DNA of 64,000 nucleotides, taken from assembly GCF_000504285.1 (NCBI RefSeq), contig NZ_KI632511.1:6492154-6556153 (forward strand). The letters are read 5' to 3'. Positions within the stretch are counted from its first letter, which is position 1; every line of letters starts with the position of its first letter. The position numbers and the translations under genes are program-made. This document shows positions 1-7,475 of the stretch, piece after piece. The notes under the pieces were generated by a model that had not been told where the DNA came from, searched no databases, and was given only the letters and a program-made list of their open reading frames with translations. The DNA comes from Actinospica robiniae DSM 44927 (GTDB lineage Bacteria > Actinomycetota > Actinomycetes > Streptomycetales > Catenulisporaceae).

Positions 1-13
1 CCCGTACCACAAC

Positions 14-601
14 ATGATCATGGATCTGCTCAGCGACGGCTGGAACGCCCTCGCTGACCCGTTCGCCGACCGCTACGCCGCAGCCACCCGCACCCACCTG
101 ACCTGCCCGGCCAACTACCTCCGCCTCACACTCGAGATGAGCAGCGACGCCGCCGTGCACTGCCGCCTGGGCATCGTGCCCGACGGCACCGGCGAACCCG
201 CCCGCTGGCGGGCCAGCGCCGCCGTACCCCCGGCGCCGTACTGGCTCGCCTGCGCCCGCTCCGCCCACCAGGCCGTATTCGCACCCCGGCGCGCCAACCT
301 CTTCCCCGGTGATGTCCTCACCCGGATCGGCTGGAAGCAGCTGCACGGCCAGATCGCTACCTCGAGCCTGCGAACCGTCTACTCCTGCCCGCACGGCACG
401 AGCCGCATCTCCTACCAGGCCTCGCAGCGCGCGATGCCTGCGTTGTGGTCGATCACGCGCCAGGATGCGAGCGTCGGCCTGCTCGTGAACGCGGCCGAAC
501 CCCGCGCCCTTCCCGCCCTCATCCTCGCTCTCGCGCTCACCCCCACGCGCGGCAGCGAAGGCTGCTGCGCAGCGCAGCAAGCCACGCAGCCGCTCATGTA
601 G
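14..601 (+). CDS. hypothetical protein, possibly 5'-truncated by window edge
   Basis: I do not recognise this 195-aa protein. The frame is open to the left edge of the window, so the true start may lie outside; the first in-window ATG is used. There is no signal peptide or membrane segment. The middle part is rich in Ala, Arg and Cys, and the last 30 residues (Ala/Gln/Cys-rich) look weakly constrained. Codon usage is GC-rich at third positions like real neighbours. No functional partner is evident; the next gene starts about 160 bases downstream behind its own ribosome binding site. Confidence 0.5.
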   Translation: MIMDLLSDGWNALADPFADRYAAATRTHLTCPANYLRLTLEMSSDAAVHCRLGIVPDGTGEPARWRASAAVPPAPYWLACARSAHQAVFAPRRANLFPGDVLTRIGWKQLHGQIATSSLRTVYSCPHGTSRISYQASQRAMPALWSITRQDASVGLLVNAAEPRALPALILALALTPTRGSEGCCAAQQATQPLM

Positions 602-759
602 TGAGCCTGCACCTTCACCCGCGGCTCGAACCGGCATCCGTCCAGTTCGGGCCGCGCTCATGCCTACCGGACTGGCGTGTATGGGTCCTGAAAAGTCCGG
701 TTCTCAGGTAAGGTGCGCTGGGTAAGAACCTACGCAACCGGGGAGGAGGCACCCCTGCG

Positions 760-1407
760 ATGGTCGACAAGTTCGAGACTCCGATATTCAAACCGCGCGA
801 GGCGGCGCACTACCTTCGGATGCCCGAGTCCACGATGCGCGACTGGCTGGGCGGAAGATCGCACGCCAATGTGCTGGTCCACTCCGTGAGCCCCGAGCGG
901 CACGGGTGGCCATCGATCCCCTTCGTGGGTCTCATCGAAGCCTATGTGCTACGCCACCTGCGGGAACTGGGGCTGAGCACCCTTTCCGTCCGCGAAGCCG
1001 CGAATGCCGTACGTAGGGAGTTCGGCACGCCATACGCGTTGGCGACCAAAAAGATCGCCACCGACGGCATCGACATCTTCATTGAGTACGCAGATCCCGG
1101 CGACCTCGCCCGCGCTCGTGACGGGCAGCGCCCAATCCGAGACGTAGTGACCGACTACCTGCGCTACATCGAGTGGGACTCGGAAGACCAGTACGCAGGA
1201 GCACTGCGCCTGCCCCAGTTCCGCTCGAGCCCTGTGATCATCGATCCTAACTTCGCGTTCGGGCAGCCGGTGCTCGCCAGCAAGAAAATCCCCATCGAAG
1301 CGATCGTCGACCTGTGGAAGGCCGGGGAGCCGATGGAGGCCGTAGCCGAGGAATACGAGCTGGATGTCGACGCCGTCGAAGACCTCTGCCGCGCCGCCGT
1401 CGCCTGA
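760..1407 (+). CDS. VapB45-like antitoxin, MerR-like HTH plus DUF433
   Basis: This 215-aa protein has an N-terminal MerR/excisionase-like helix-turn-helix (residues about 10-30, FKPREAAHYLRMPESTMRDW) and a C-terminal DUF433 domain (about 150-212, with IIDPNFAFGQPVL and IPIEAIVDLWKAG). That is the layout of VapB45-type antitoxins such as Mycobacterium tuberculosis Rv2018, in which the HTH binds the operator and the DUF433 part contacts the toxin. A strong ribosome binding site (ggggaggagg) lies just before the ATG. The next gene overlaps its 3' end and encodes the matching PIN-like toxin. Autoregulation of the pair is expected from the family, not shown here. Confidence 0.8.
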   Translation: MVDKFETPIFKPREAAHYLRMPESTMRDWLGGRSHANVLVHSVSPERHGWPSIPFVGLIEAYVLRHLRELGLSTLSVREAANAVRREFGTPYALATKKIATDGIDIFIEYADPGDLARARDGQRPIRDVVTDYLRYIEWDSEDQYAGALRLPQFRSSPVIIDPNFAFGQPVLASKKIPIEAIVDLWKAGEPMEAVAEEYELDVDAVEDLCRAAVA

Positions 1408-1789
1408 GCCCGAGTTCTTTCTCGACCGTTGCCTCGGGCACACGGTCGCCGCCCGCCTGAGCGCCCTCGGCTGGATCGTGCACCAAATCGGCGAGCACTT
1501 CCCCGACGATGCCCAGCACGTCTCAGACCCCGACTGGATCAGATTCGGCGCGGAGCATGGCTGGACCCTCATCACGCAGGACAAGCGCATCCGCTATCGG
1601 ACTGATGAACTTGCCGCGGTCGAAGAGACTGCCGGCGTCATGCTGCAGCTCGCTGACGGCAACCTGATGATCGCGGAGAAGGTCGAGCGCCTCTCAACTC
1701 ACCGCGACGCGATCTTCGCCGCGGCACGCCGAGTGGGGCCAGCCCTCTATCGCGTGTATGCGGACCGGATTACCAGGGTCTGGCCCTGA
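1364..1789 (+). CDS. VapC45-like PIN-like ribonuclease toxin (DUF5615 type)
   Basis: A 141-aa protein starting inside the antitoxin gene (44-nt overlap), a sign of translational coupling. The segment EPEFFLDRCLGHTVAARL places an acidic residue early, as PIN-like folds require, followed by DPDWIRFGAEHGWTLITQDK, the typical DxxxxxxAxxxxxxxxTxDx pattern of the DUF5615/PIN-like family. The homologue Rv2019 (VapC45) is about 138 aa, so this looks full length. The predicted role is a ribonuclease toxin neutralised by the DUF433 partner. The first 15 residues (Pro/Ser-rich) may be untranslated if a later start is used. Confidence 0.75.
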   Translation: MSTPSKTSAAPPSPEPEFFLDRCLGHTVAARLSALGWIVHQIGEHFPDDAQHVSDPDWIRFGAEHGWTLITQDKRIRYRTDELAAVEETAGVMLQLADGNLMIAEKVERLSTHRDAIFAAARRVGPALYRVYADRITRVWP

Positions 1790-1810
1790 CGCCGCATCCG
1801 CTGCGCGCCG

Positions 1811-2434
1811 CTACTCGCGAGCCGCGTACCGTCGCCCACCGTCGAACGTCATCTGAATCAGGTCTTGCTTGACCAGGCGTTCGCACGCGTCTGCGACGGC
1901 ACCCTGCGAGCGTCCCCCCGCCAGCCGCGCGAGCGCGACGACGCCGAGGGGCTGAGGAGCCTGATCTCGGAGGGTGCGCAGAACCAACGCCTGCAGTTCT
2001 CCTCGTGCCAGCCTCCGCGGCGGCTGAGCGTCGCTGCGGCGCGGGGCCTCCTCCTCGGTCCCACGGACCGGCGGTGCAGCCGCTTTCATCCTCGCGCGAG
2101 TGCCCCCTGCAGCCAGCCCGGGCCGACCATCGGCGGCCGGTCCGCGCAAAGTCTCCTCGTGGCCCATGACCACGCTCCACTCGTCGCCGATGCCTTGTCG
2201 CCCATCACCGCGCTCGCGGCAAGCCCAACCCGACCGTTCGCCGAGACGCAAGACGCGGCCGACCGCGTCGCGCCGCATCCCGGTCAGTGCCGCGATTTCC
2301 CGCACCGTCAGCGGCGCCGACGCCGCGCCCAACGCGGCCCGCACGTCCGCCCCGGCCACCGCCCCGCCGACCGCCGCCCTACGGCCGTCTCCGGCCGCCG
2401 TGGCCGCCACGTCTCCGCACATACCGAACCCCAT
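1811..2434 (-). CDS. winged-helix / HTH regulator
   Basis: A 207-aa protein read from an ATG at 2434. It has two helix-turn-helix-like parts: residues about 25-60 (PLTVREIAALTGMRRDAVGR) and a C-terminal winged helix (LARLAGGRSQGAVADACERL, ending MTFDGGRRYAA). They are joined by a Pro/Arg-rich linker. The frame stays open further upstream to 3094, but that part lies antisense to the ATPase gene and looks like shadow, so the inner ATG is chosen. It is divergent from the RsbW-like ATPase across about 215 bases. The target is unknown. Confidence 0.6.
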   Translation of the reverse strand: MGFGMCGDVAATAAGDGRRAAVGGAVAGADVRAALGAASAPLTVREIAALTGMRRDAVGRVLRLGERSGWACRERGDGRQGIGDEWSVVMGHEETLRGPAADGRPGLAAGGTRARMKAAAPPVRGTEEEAPRRSDAQPPRRLARGELQALVLRTLRDQAPQPLGVVALARLAGGRSQGAVADACERLVKQDLIQMTFDGGRRYAARE

Positions 2435-2650
2435 CCATCCGTGCCATGAAATCCGGGGCCAACGCCCCGTCACCCCATGCACGCTCGACCGGGCTATGAA
2501 ATCAAGGGTCTTCCAACGAATTCCCCGCCGATCGACACCCGAACGGATGACGACCGCCCCCGTACATGAAGAACCTTGATTACCCACGGTCCAACACGCG
2601 GCACCACCCACCACAGCGCGCCGACCGGCCGCCGATCGCCAACGCCGCGA

Positions 2651-3160
2651 ATGGAACCGCACATGCCGAACTGCCCGACGCCCGCAACCAACCCCGGCGA
2701 ACCGCTCCCGCACCCGGCGCCGAACCCCTGGGTCACGCTCACCGTCCCTGTCGCTGCGGGAGACACCGCCGTCCTCACCCACGTCCGCGCCCTCGCCAGG
2801 CACACGCTCGCGTCCTGGCATGTCGATGACGAGCAGGCCGACGACATCCTCGTCGTCCTGTCCGAACTCGCCACCAACGCGCTCGTCCACACCAGCGGCC
2901 CTGCCGAGATCCGCCTCACCAACCTCCTCGCCGGCATCCAGCTCGAGGTGTCCGACACGAGCACCAGGGAGCCCGATCAGGAGACCGGGCCGACTGACGG
3001 CGAGCACGGATACGGCCTCGCCCTCATCGCAGCAGCACTCGCGGACGAGCTCGACTGCGTCCAGCAGCTCGCAGGAAAGACGGTCACCGCGCACTTCGCG
3101 AAACGGAGGTCCAGTGCCGAACAGGCGTCCACGCTCGTCGCGGGGCTGGCTCGCCGCTGA
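2651..3160 (+). CDS. RsbW-type histidine-kinase-like ATPase (anti-sigma factor family)
   Basis: A 169-aa single-domain GHKL ATPase. The N box is visible as LSELATNALVHT (Glu and Asn of the ATP/Mg site), followed by LEVSDTS (conserved Asp) and a glycine-rich lid segment EHGYGLALI. Actinomycetes carry dozens of such proteins; they act as anti-sigma factors or serine kinases of anti-anti-sigma factors, and no cognate sigma or STAS gene is adjacent here. The start is uncertain: an in-frame TTG at 2576 would add 25 residues, and ATG 2663 would remove four. No good ribosome binding site decides it. Confidence 0.8.
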   Translation: MEPHMPNCPTPATNPGEPLPHPAPNPWVTLTVPVAAGDTAVLTHVRALARHTLASWHVDDEQADDILVVLSELATNALVHTSGPAEIRLTNLLAGIQLEVSDTSTREPDQETGPTDGEHGYGLALIAAALADELDCVQQLAGKTVTAHFAKRRSSAEQASTLVAGLARR

Positions 3161-3311
3161 AGTGGGCTTGGATGCGCGTCAGGTGCCTGTCGCCACATGC
3201 TCGACGGGACAACCGGCAAGCCTTGACGCGCTGCTCTTGCAGGTGTGCGCGCGGAGCGCACTGGGCACAGCCCTCTTACAACGTCGAGTGATCCGATGAG
3301 GGGGCGAGAGC

Positions 3312-4478
3312 ATGAATGACGGTGTGTTCGTCAGGCTGGACCGGGCATTGCAAGGCGGTTGGGACCGCTGGATGCTCAGCCTCGAGCGGGAAGATCCGCG
3401 TGCCTTCCTGATGGAGATGGTCCGCGCGCTCAAGGGCGATCCGGAAGACGGCACTGGCAAGAAGATCGAGAACAAGCACCGTTACATCGGCCTTGGCCCG
3501 ACCATTGCCTGGCTGCTGACCTCGAAGGATCCGTCGTACCCAGTCGCGTACGACAGCATCGCGTCCTTCGGCCGGATCTGGGACGACTGCCAGGACGCAC
3601 TCGGCAACGTGCCGTACCACTACGTCAGCCTCGGCGTCGGCACCGGCGACAAGGACCGGCACGTGATAGACCGACTTCAGGCGCGCAACCCGCAAATGCT
3701 CTACGTCGGCCTCGACATCAGCTCGGCCATGCTGAACCTCGGGACCCAGGAAACGCGGCTGCGCATCCCCGGGCGCACCTTGCTCATCGAACTCGACTTC
3801 GAGGAGCGCTCCAGCCTCAGCGCTCTCAGTGAGTTCCTCGACCGCTTCGTCGAGGACGAGCCGATCCTGTTCAGCCTGCTCGGCAACAGCCTCGGCAACA
3901 TCGAAGATGACCGCGGGTTCCTGCAGACGCTGGCCGCCGTGCTGCGCCCGCAGGACCGGCTGGCGCTAGAGGTCGCGACCGCGACGACGCTGGACAAGGA
4001 AGCAGTGCGCACCGTCGCGGCCGAGCGCAGCGGCAGCCGGCTCTACAACGAGTTCGCCACCGCAGCGCTGGCGATGTACACCGACTTGACCATAGACACG
4101 AACTGGCTGAGCTACCAGGCGAGCATCGACGAGGACTTCGCCATCCGGGTTGAGGGCTACTACATCAACCGCAGCGGCGCGGACATTCCGCTGATGCTGC
4201 CGAACCGGGAGATCGTGCCATACCGAGCGGGCGAGGGCATCCGCGTGCTTCTCGGGCGGAGGTACTCACCGCAGGGGCTGCAGACGCTGCTGGGATCGGC
4301 CGGCCTCATCGACGTGGCAGCGGACCGGCACCGCGGCGCGGTGCCGGTTTGGCAGTCGCCGGATGTGCAGGGATTCGCGAGCACGCTGATGCTGTTGCAG
4401 CGGACCGAGACCACCTCGACCGTTCCCATAGTCCCACTGGCCCGTGTGTGGGGACAGACGACGCGTGTCGGCGAGTAA
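3312..4478 (+). CDS. EgtD-family SAM-dependent methyltransferase
   Basis: A 388-aa protein with the fold of histidine-specific methyltransferases (Methyltransf_33, EgtD family). It has a SAM-binding segment (YHYVSLGVGTGDKD), the acidic strand end YVGLDISSAML, the family hallmark LFSLLGNSLGNIEDD, and a C-terminal helix typical of the family (RYSPQGLQTLLGSAGL). EgtD trimethylates histidine on the way to ergothioneine and is about 320 aa; this protein is longer, and no egtA, egtB, egtC or egtE lies nearby, so the substrate is probably different. A downstream membrane protein follows after 24 bases and could be cotranscribed. Confidence 0.7.
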   Translation: MNDGVFVRLDRALQGGWDRWMLSLEREDPRAFLMEMVRALKGDPEDGTGKKIENKHRYIGLGPTIAWLLTSKDPSYPVAYDSIASFGRIWDDCQDALGNVPYHYVSLGVGTGDKDRHVIDRLQARNPQMLYVGLDISSAMLNLGTQETRLRIPGRTLLIELDFEERSSLSALSEFLDRFVEDEPILFSLLGNSLGNIEDDRGFLQTLAAVLRPQDRLALEVATATTLDKEAVRTVAAERSGSRLYNEFATAALAMYTDLTIDTNWLSYQASIDEDFAIRVEGYYINRSGADIPLMLPNREIVPYRAGEGIRVLLGRRYSPQGLQTLLGSAGLIDVAADRHRGAVPVWQSPDVQGFASTLMLLQRTETTSTVPIVPLARVWGQTTRVGE

Positions 4479-4502
4479 AGCAGAGACGGGACGAAAGCGG
4501 GG

Positions 4503-5090
4503 ATGGTCCCGGTGCGCCTCGCTGTCCGGCTGATTACCTTCGGACTGCTGTTTGCATTGTTCGCGGAAGCGGTGTGGTGGTGTTTCGTACCGAATTCGGC
4601 ACTCCTGCAGCCCGTAAACGCCGTTCTGGCCGTAGCCGCGGCGATCTTCGCGATCCCAGCGGATCGGCTCGCCGCGGCGGCAGACCAGCGCAAGCAGACA
4701 TTGATGGCGCTGCGCCACGAGATTGTCCGCAACACCGGTCTGCTCGCAGAGGCCAGGCAACTGGCGCTGGCGCCGACATACGGCCAGATATACCCGCGCT
4801 TGGCGCACAGTGCGATGAGCCCGGCAATCCTGTTCAGCGCGCTTAATCACGGCCGCGACCGGCGGGTGCTCGAGCTGGCGCTGGAGTGGCAGAGCATCGC
4901 CTTCGATCTCAATCGCCGGTTGGAGATGACCGAACTCCGGCTCTGCACGGGCGAGCCCGCCGACCGCGCCGAACTCGACCTGCTCCGCGATATCGCCAGC
5001 CGCCCGGACGGCCATTTCGCAAAGGCTGCAGCCGCCCTCGTCGTGCTCGCCGATGCCGTAAACGCCTCGATGCGGCGAAAGCGCAGCTAG
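4503..5090 (+). CDS. small membrane protein, unknown function
   Basis: A 195-aa protein with two N-terminal transmembrane segments (residues about 8-30 and 36-54) followed by a soluble, helix-rich tail containing charged Arg/Glu/Lys runs that could form a coiled coil (AADQRKQTLMALRHEIVRNT). I do not recognise the family. It sits 24 bases behind the EgtD-like methyltransferase on the same strand, so the two may be one transcript. It ends facing the DUF397 gene. Confidence 0.6.
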   Translation: MVPVRLAVRLITFGLLFALFAEAVWWCFVPNSALLQPVNAVLAVAAAIFAIPADRLAAAADQRKQTLMALRHEIVRNTGLLAEARQLALAPTYGQIYPRLAHSAMSPAILFSALNHGRDRRVLELALEWQSIAFDLNRRLEMTELRLCTGEPADRAELDLLRDIASRPDGHFAKAAAALVVLADAVNASMRRKRS

Positions 5091-5136
5091 CGGGCCTACT
5101 GGCTCTCATAAGTGAACCAGACCAGCGGCGGCTGGC

Positions 5137-5358
5137 TCAGTGCCGATCGTCGAATTCACCGCTCTTGGCGCCGTTGAGGAACGCCTCCCATTCGACGGTG
5201 TTGAACCAGAGAACCGGACCGGCACCGCCCTGCTTGGAATCGCGCACGGCCCGCCCGCCGTCCGGCAGTTCGGCCACTTCAACGCAGCCGCCACCGTTGC
5301 CACCGCTGAAAGTGGACTTGCGGAACTCGAGGCTCGACACGTCGGGACGATCCATCAC
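5137..5358 (-). CDS. DUF397 protein
   Basis: A 73-aa protein with the DUF397 signature: SLEFRKSTFSGGNGGGCVEVAEL, then VRDSK and the ending FNTVEWEAFLNGAKSGEFD. These small proteins are almost always encoded directly after an XRE regulator carrying DUF5753 (the BldB/WhiJ type) and are thought to modulate that regulator. Here the stop codon of the DUF5753 gene overlaps the start (tgATG), with the ribosome binding site aaggag inside the upstream gene. GTG 5358 or ATG 5355 is the start. Confidence 0.85.
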   Translation of the reverse strand: MMDRPDVSSLEFRKSTFSGGNGGGCVEVAELPDGGRAVRDSKQGGAGPVLWFNTVEWEAFLNGAKSGEFDDRH

Positions 5359-5888
5359 GTATGCTCCTTGATCATGCTCGCGATCAGCCCCAAGGAGGCC
5401 TGCGGGGACAGAGCTTGCGCCCTGACGAGATCGTATCGAAGCCGGAAGCCGCGGACTACCTTGTGGCGCTCCTCCACTCTTCCCTGCCCAGGTCCGTCAG
5501 CGAAGGCGATGTCCGGCCCATCGTTGAAGCTGAGCAGAATCACCGCCCCGTCCGAGCATGCGTGAGCGCCGGCCGCGAACGGCAGAACCTGCACGACGCG
5601 GCCAGGCGAACGCCCCAGCTTCACCAGGCGTGCGAGTTGCTCCGCCCAAACCTCACGCGAGCCGACAGGCTGATGCAGGACGGCTTCGTCGATCACGGTC
5701 CAGACTTGAGGACCGCTGGGAACGAGTACGGTGTCTTGGCGTGCCATACGCGCGGCGACGAGCGCGTCCGTGTCATTCCCGCGGTACGCAGCGATCAGTT
5801 CATGGGCGTAGGCCTCGGTCTGGAAAAGGCCCGGTACGTTCTGCGGATCCCACGACTGGATGGCAGCAGCACGCGATTCGATCTCCAC
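5355..5888 (-). CDS. DUF5753 protein lacking its N-terminal HTH
   Basis: A 177-aa protein that is the C-terminal DUF5753 ligand/partner domain of an XRE regulator (SWDPQNVPGLFQTEAYAHEL, later VQVLPFAAGAH and the ending FRLRYDLVRAQAL). Family members are about 280 aa, with an N-terminal XRE HTH that is missing here. Upstream of GTG 5888, eight more codons (CRKRRFRE, then Y) still read like the family linker before a TGA at 5916-5918, so the gene appears to have been cut at its 5' side. Its DUF397 partner follows. It may be a remnant, or a split protein working with the upstream gene. Confidence 0.7.
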   Translation of the reverse strand: MEIESRAAAIQSWDPQNVPGLFQTEAYAHELIAAYRGNDTDALVAARMARQDTVLVPSGPQVWTVIDEAVLHQPVGSREVWAEQLARLVKLGRSPGRVVQVLPFAAGAHACSDGAVILLSFNDGPDIAFADGPGQGRVEERHKVVRGFRLRYDLVRAQALSPQASLGLIASMIKEHT

Positions 5889-5915
5889 GTACTCCCGGAA
5901 CCGGCGCTTCCTGCA

Positions 5916-6488
5916 TCATTCTGCCCATCGCCGCCGAGGAGCAGCATGAAGGCTTACAAAAACACAGCAGAGTGTGGCAGCGACCACGGCACACAGGACA
6001 CCCCTGAGCCTCCCCAGGATCGCAGTCTTGGCGATATCGCCGCGCCCTCCCACGGGGACCTCCCCGCGACCTTCCCCAGCGTCGGCACTGGTACCGCCAT
6101 GTTCCTCCGCAGGCTCTCGGCCGCTATCAGCGTCGGCAATAGCCTTAAGCTTTGAACGGAGCAGCGCATCGAACGCATCCCAGTCCAGAGATGGCCTGCT
6201 GGACACAGGGCGCGTATCGAGCCCAGCCAAGGCATAGGCGAGAGACCCAGCCGATCCTAAGTTGGGGCTCTCACCGGACAGGAGCCGGCGGATAGCGCTC
6301 TCGCTGACCGGCGAACCCTGTTCGATCGACTTGGTGTGGATCTTGGCCAACGTCGGCAGGTTCGCCACGTCCCGCAACTCGGCCAGCCATACCAGCAAGT
6401 CGCGACGAGGCCCGTCCGGAACCTCGCTACGAATCGGGATCGCTCTGCTCGCCGACCCAGCCAACTCGTCCCCCAAGCGATAGAACAC
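5916..6488 (-). CDS. HTH-like protein with C-terminal membrane anchor
   Basis: A 190-aa protein read from GTG 6488, with an in-frame stop three codons upstream of it. Residues about 45-90 (LPTLAKIHTKSIEQGSPVSE, then SAIRRLLSGESPN) resemble the DNA-recognition part of small actinobacterial XRE-like proteins that guard replicon or NACHT genes. A low-complexity Glu/Gly linker follows, then one transmembrane helix (GRLRGVLCAVVAATLCCVFV) close to the C-terminus. Its TGA lies 27 bases before the GTG of the HTH-less DUF5753 gene. The exact family is not recognised. Confidence 0.55.
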   Translation of the reverse strand: MFYRLGDELAGSASRAIPIRSEVPDGPRRDLLVWLAELRDVANLPTLAKIHTKSIEQGSPVSESAIRRLLSGESPNLGSAGSLAYALAGLDTRPVSSRPSLDWDAFDALLRSKLKAIADADSGREPAEEHGGTSADAGEGRGEVPVGGRGDIAKTAILGRLRGVLCAVVAATLCCVFVSLHAAPRRRWAE

Positions 6489-6632
6489 CGAACTTCACGG
6501 CGCACCAACGCCTCAAGATCATCATTCACCGCGATGCACCAGCTTTGTTTGTGCGCAATAGCCTACGCCACCGACCGACCGTGCTTACCGCGTTGCATGC
6601 TCAACTGCACGCGACACAGAGAGACGAGGGAC

Positions 6633-6785
6633 ATGGATCTGAACAGGGAGTGGTGGCAGACCGTCCAATACGCCATTAAGGAGGAGCGCCGGACAGTTCG
6701 ACTTATCAGCATCATGATGGCAATGGGATTGATTGGGGGAGCGCTGATGGTGATCGACTATCGACTGCGCTGCCTAGCCCCATAG
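6633..6785 (+). CDS. small membrane protein (50 aa)
   Basis: A short gene with a good ribosome binding site (gacgaggg) 3-10 bases before ATG 6633. The 50-aa product begins MDLNREWWQTVQYAIKEERR and has one hydrophobic helix (LISIMMAMGLIGGALMVI). Small Trp-rich amphipathic plus transmembrane proteins of this kind are common and mostly uncharacterised. A hairpin about 120 bases downstream could end the transcript. Confidence 0.5.
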   Translation: MDLNREWWQTVQYAIKEERRTVRLISIMMAMGLIGGALMVIDYRLRCLAP

Positions 6786-6907
6786 GCGGACACAGCCTCG
6801 GTATCGGCAACGCCGCCATGTGAACGTCCGCAGCCGGCTACCGGCAGATCATGGCAAACGACTCCGGGGCCGGCGCAGACAGCAGTTATCACTACAGCAA
6901 CGGACGC

Positions 6908-6932
6908 GGCACCCGCATCCTCAGCGGGTGCC
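6908..6932. terminator. hairpin between convergent genes
   Basis: A perfect 9-bp inverted repeat (ggcacccgc / gcgggtgcc) with a 7-base loop. It lies between the 3' ends of the small membrane protein gene (+) and the acetyltransferase gene (-), so it could terminate both. There is no clear T-tract, as is usual in high-GC actinomycetes. Confidence 0.5.
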
Positions 6933-7016
6933 CGTCTTCCCACCGTCATCGACAGGTTGATCGGCGAGAGGCTGCGGCCGGGGGTTTGCCTGGCTGAATC
7001 TCTCCGGCCGCAGACC

Positions 7017-7475
7017 TTAAAGCGTCGACCGGTAAAGGATCTTCGAAGCAGCACCCTCGGCGTACCCGAGGTGCTCGTAGAAGCGGCGGGCACCATCGTT
7101 AGGTGTATCGGTCGTCCACTCGACTCGACTGCACTGGTGCTCTCGAGCGAGCTCGTGCAGCTCGTCCATCAGCAGCCTGCCAACGCCCCGCCGACGATAC
7201 TTCTCGGCCACGTACAGCTCCTTGAGGTATAGCGAGCGTGTGAAACCGGCCGCTGGCCACAAGAAGGAGTACGAGGCGAACCCGGCGGCATTGTTCCCGT
7301 CCCGGGCCAGCACGACGTGGCCGGCTGGGCTGTTGCTGAACAGGGCGTCGCCGATCTGGCCCACCTGTTCCTCGAACAGCTCGCCAGGTTCGCCGCCATA
7401 GAAACGCTCGAGCTCGTTCATCAGGCCGACCAGGTCGGCGGCATCTTCCGGCCGGGCGGGCGCGAGTGTAATCAC
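7017..7475 (-). CDS. GNAT family N-acetyltransferase
   Basis: A 152-aa GNAT enzyme that would transfer an acetyl group from acetyl-CoA to an amine. The acetyl-CoA binding motif is clear (LYVAEKYRRRGVGRLLMDEL, matching R/Q-x-x-G-x-G/A), followed by the family ending VEWTTDTPNDGARRFYEHLG. The substrate is not predictable. Its GTG start overlaps the stop of the upstream XRE-TPR regulator by 4 nt (GTGA), so the two are translationally coupled. Confidence 0.85.
   Translation of the reverse strand: MITLAPARPEDAADLVGLMNELERFYGGEPGELFEEQVGQIGDALFSNSPAGHVVLARDGNNAAGFASYSFLWPAAGFTRSLYLKELYVAEKYRRRGVGRLLMDELHELAREHQCSRVEWTTDTPNDGARRFYEHLGYAEGAASKILYRSTL

Noticed and set aside
2435-3094. Upstream extension of the minus-strand winged-helix frame
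   Set aside because: It runs antisense to the RsbW-like ATPase, whose motifs are clear; the extension has no family-like sequence.
3312-4478. Ergothioneine biosynthesis gene egtD
   Set aside because: Only the family fold is supported; no other egt genes and unusual length, so no gene symbol was given.
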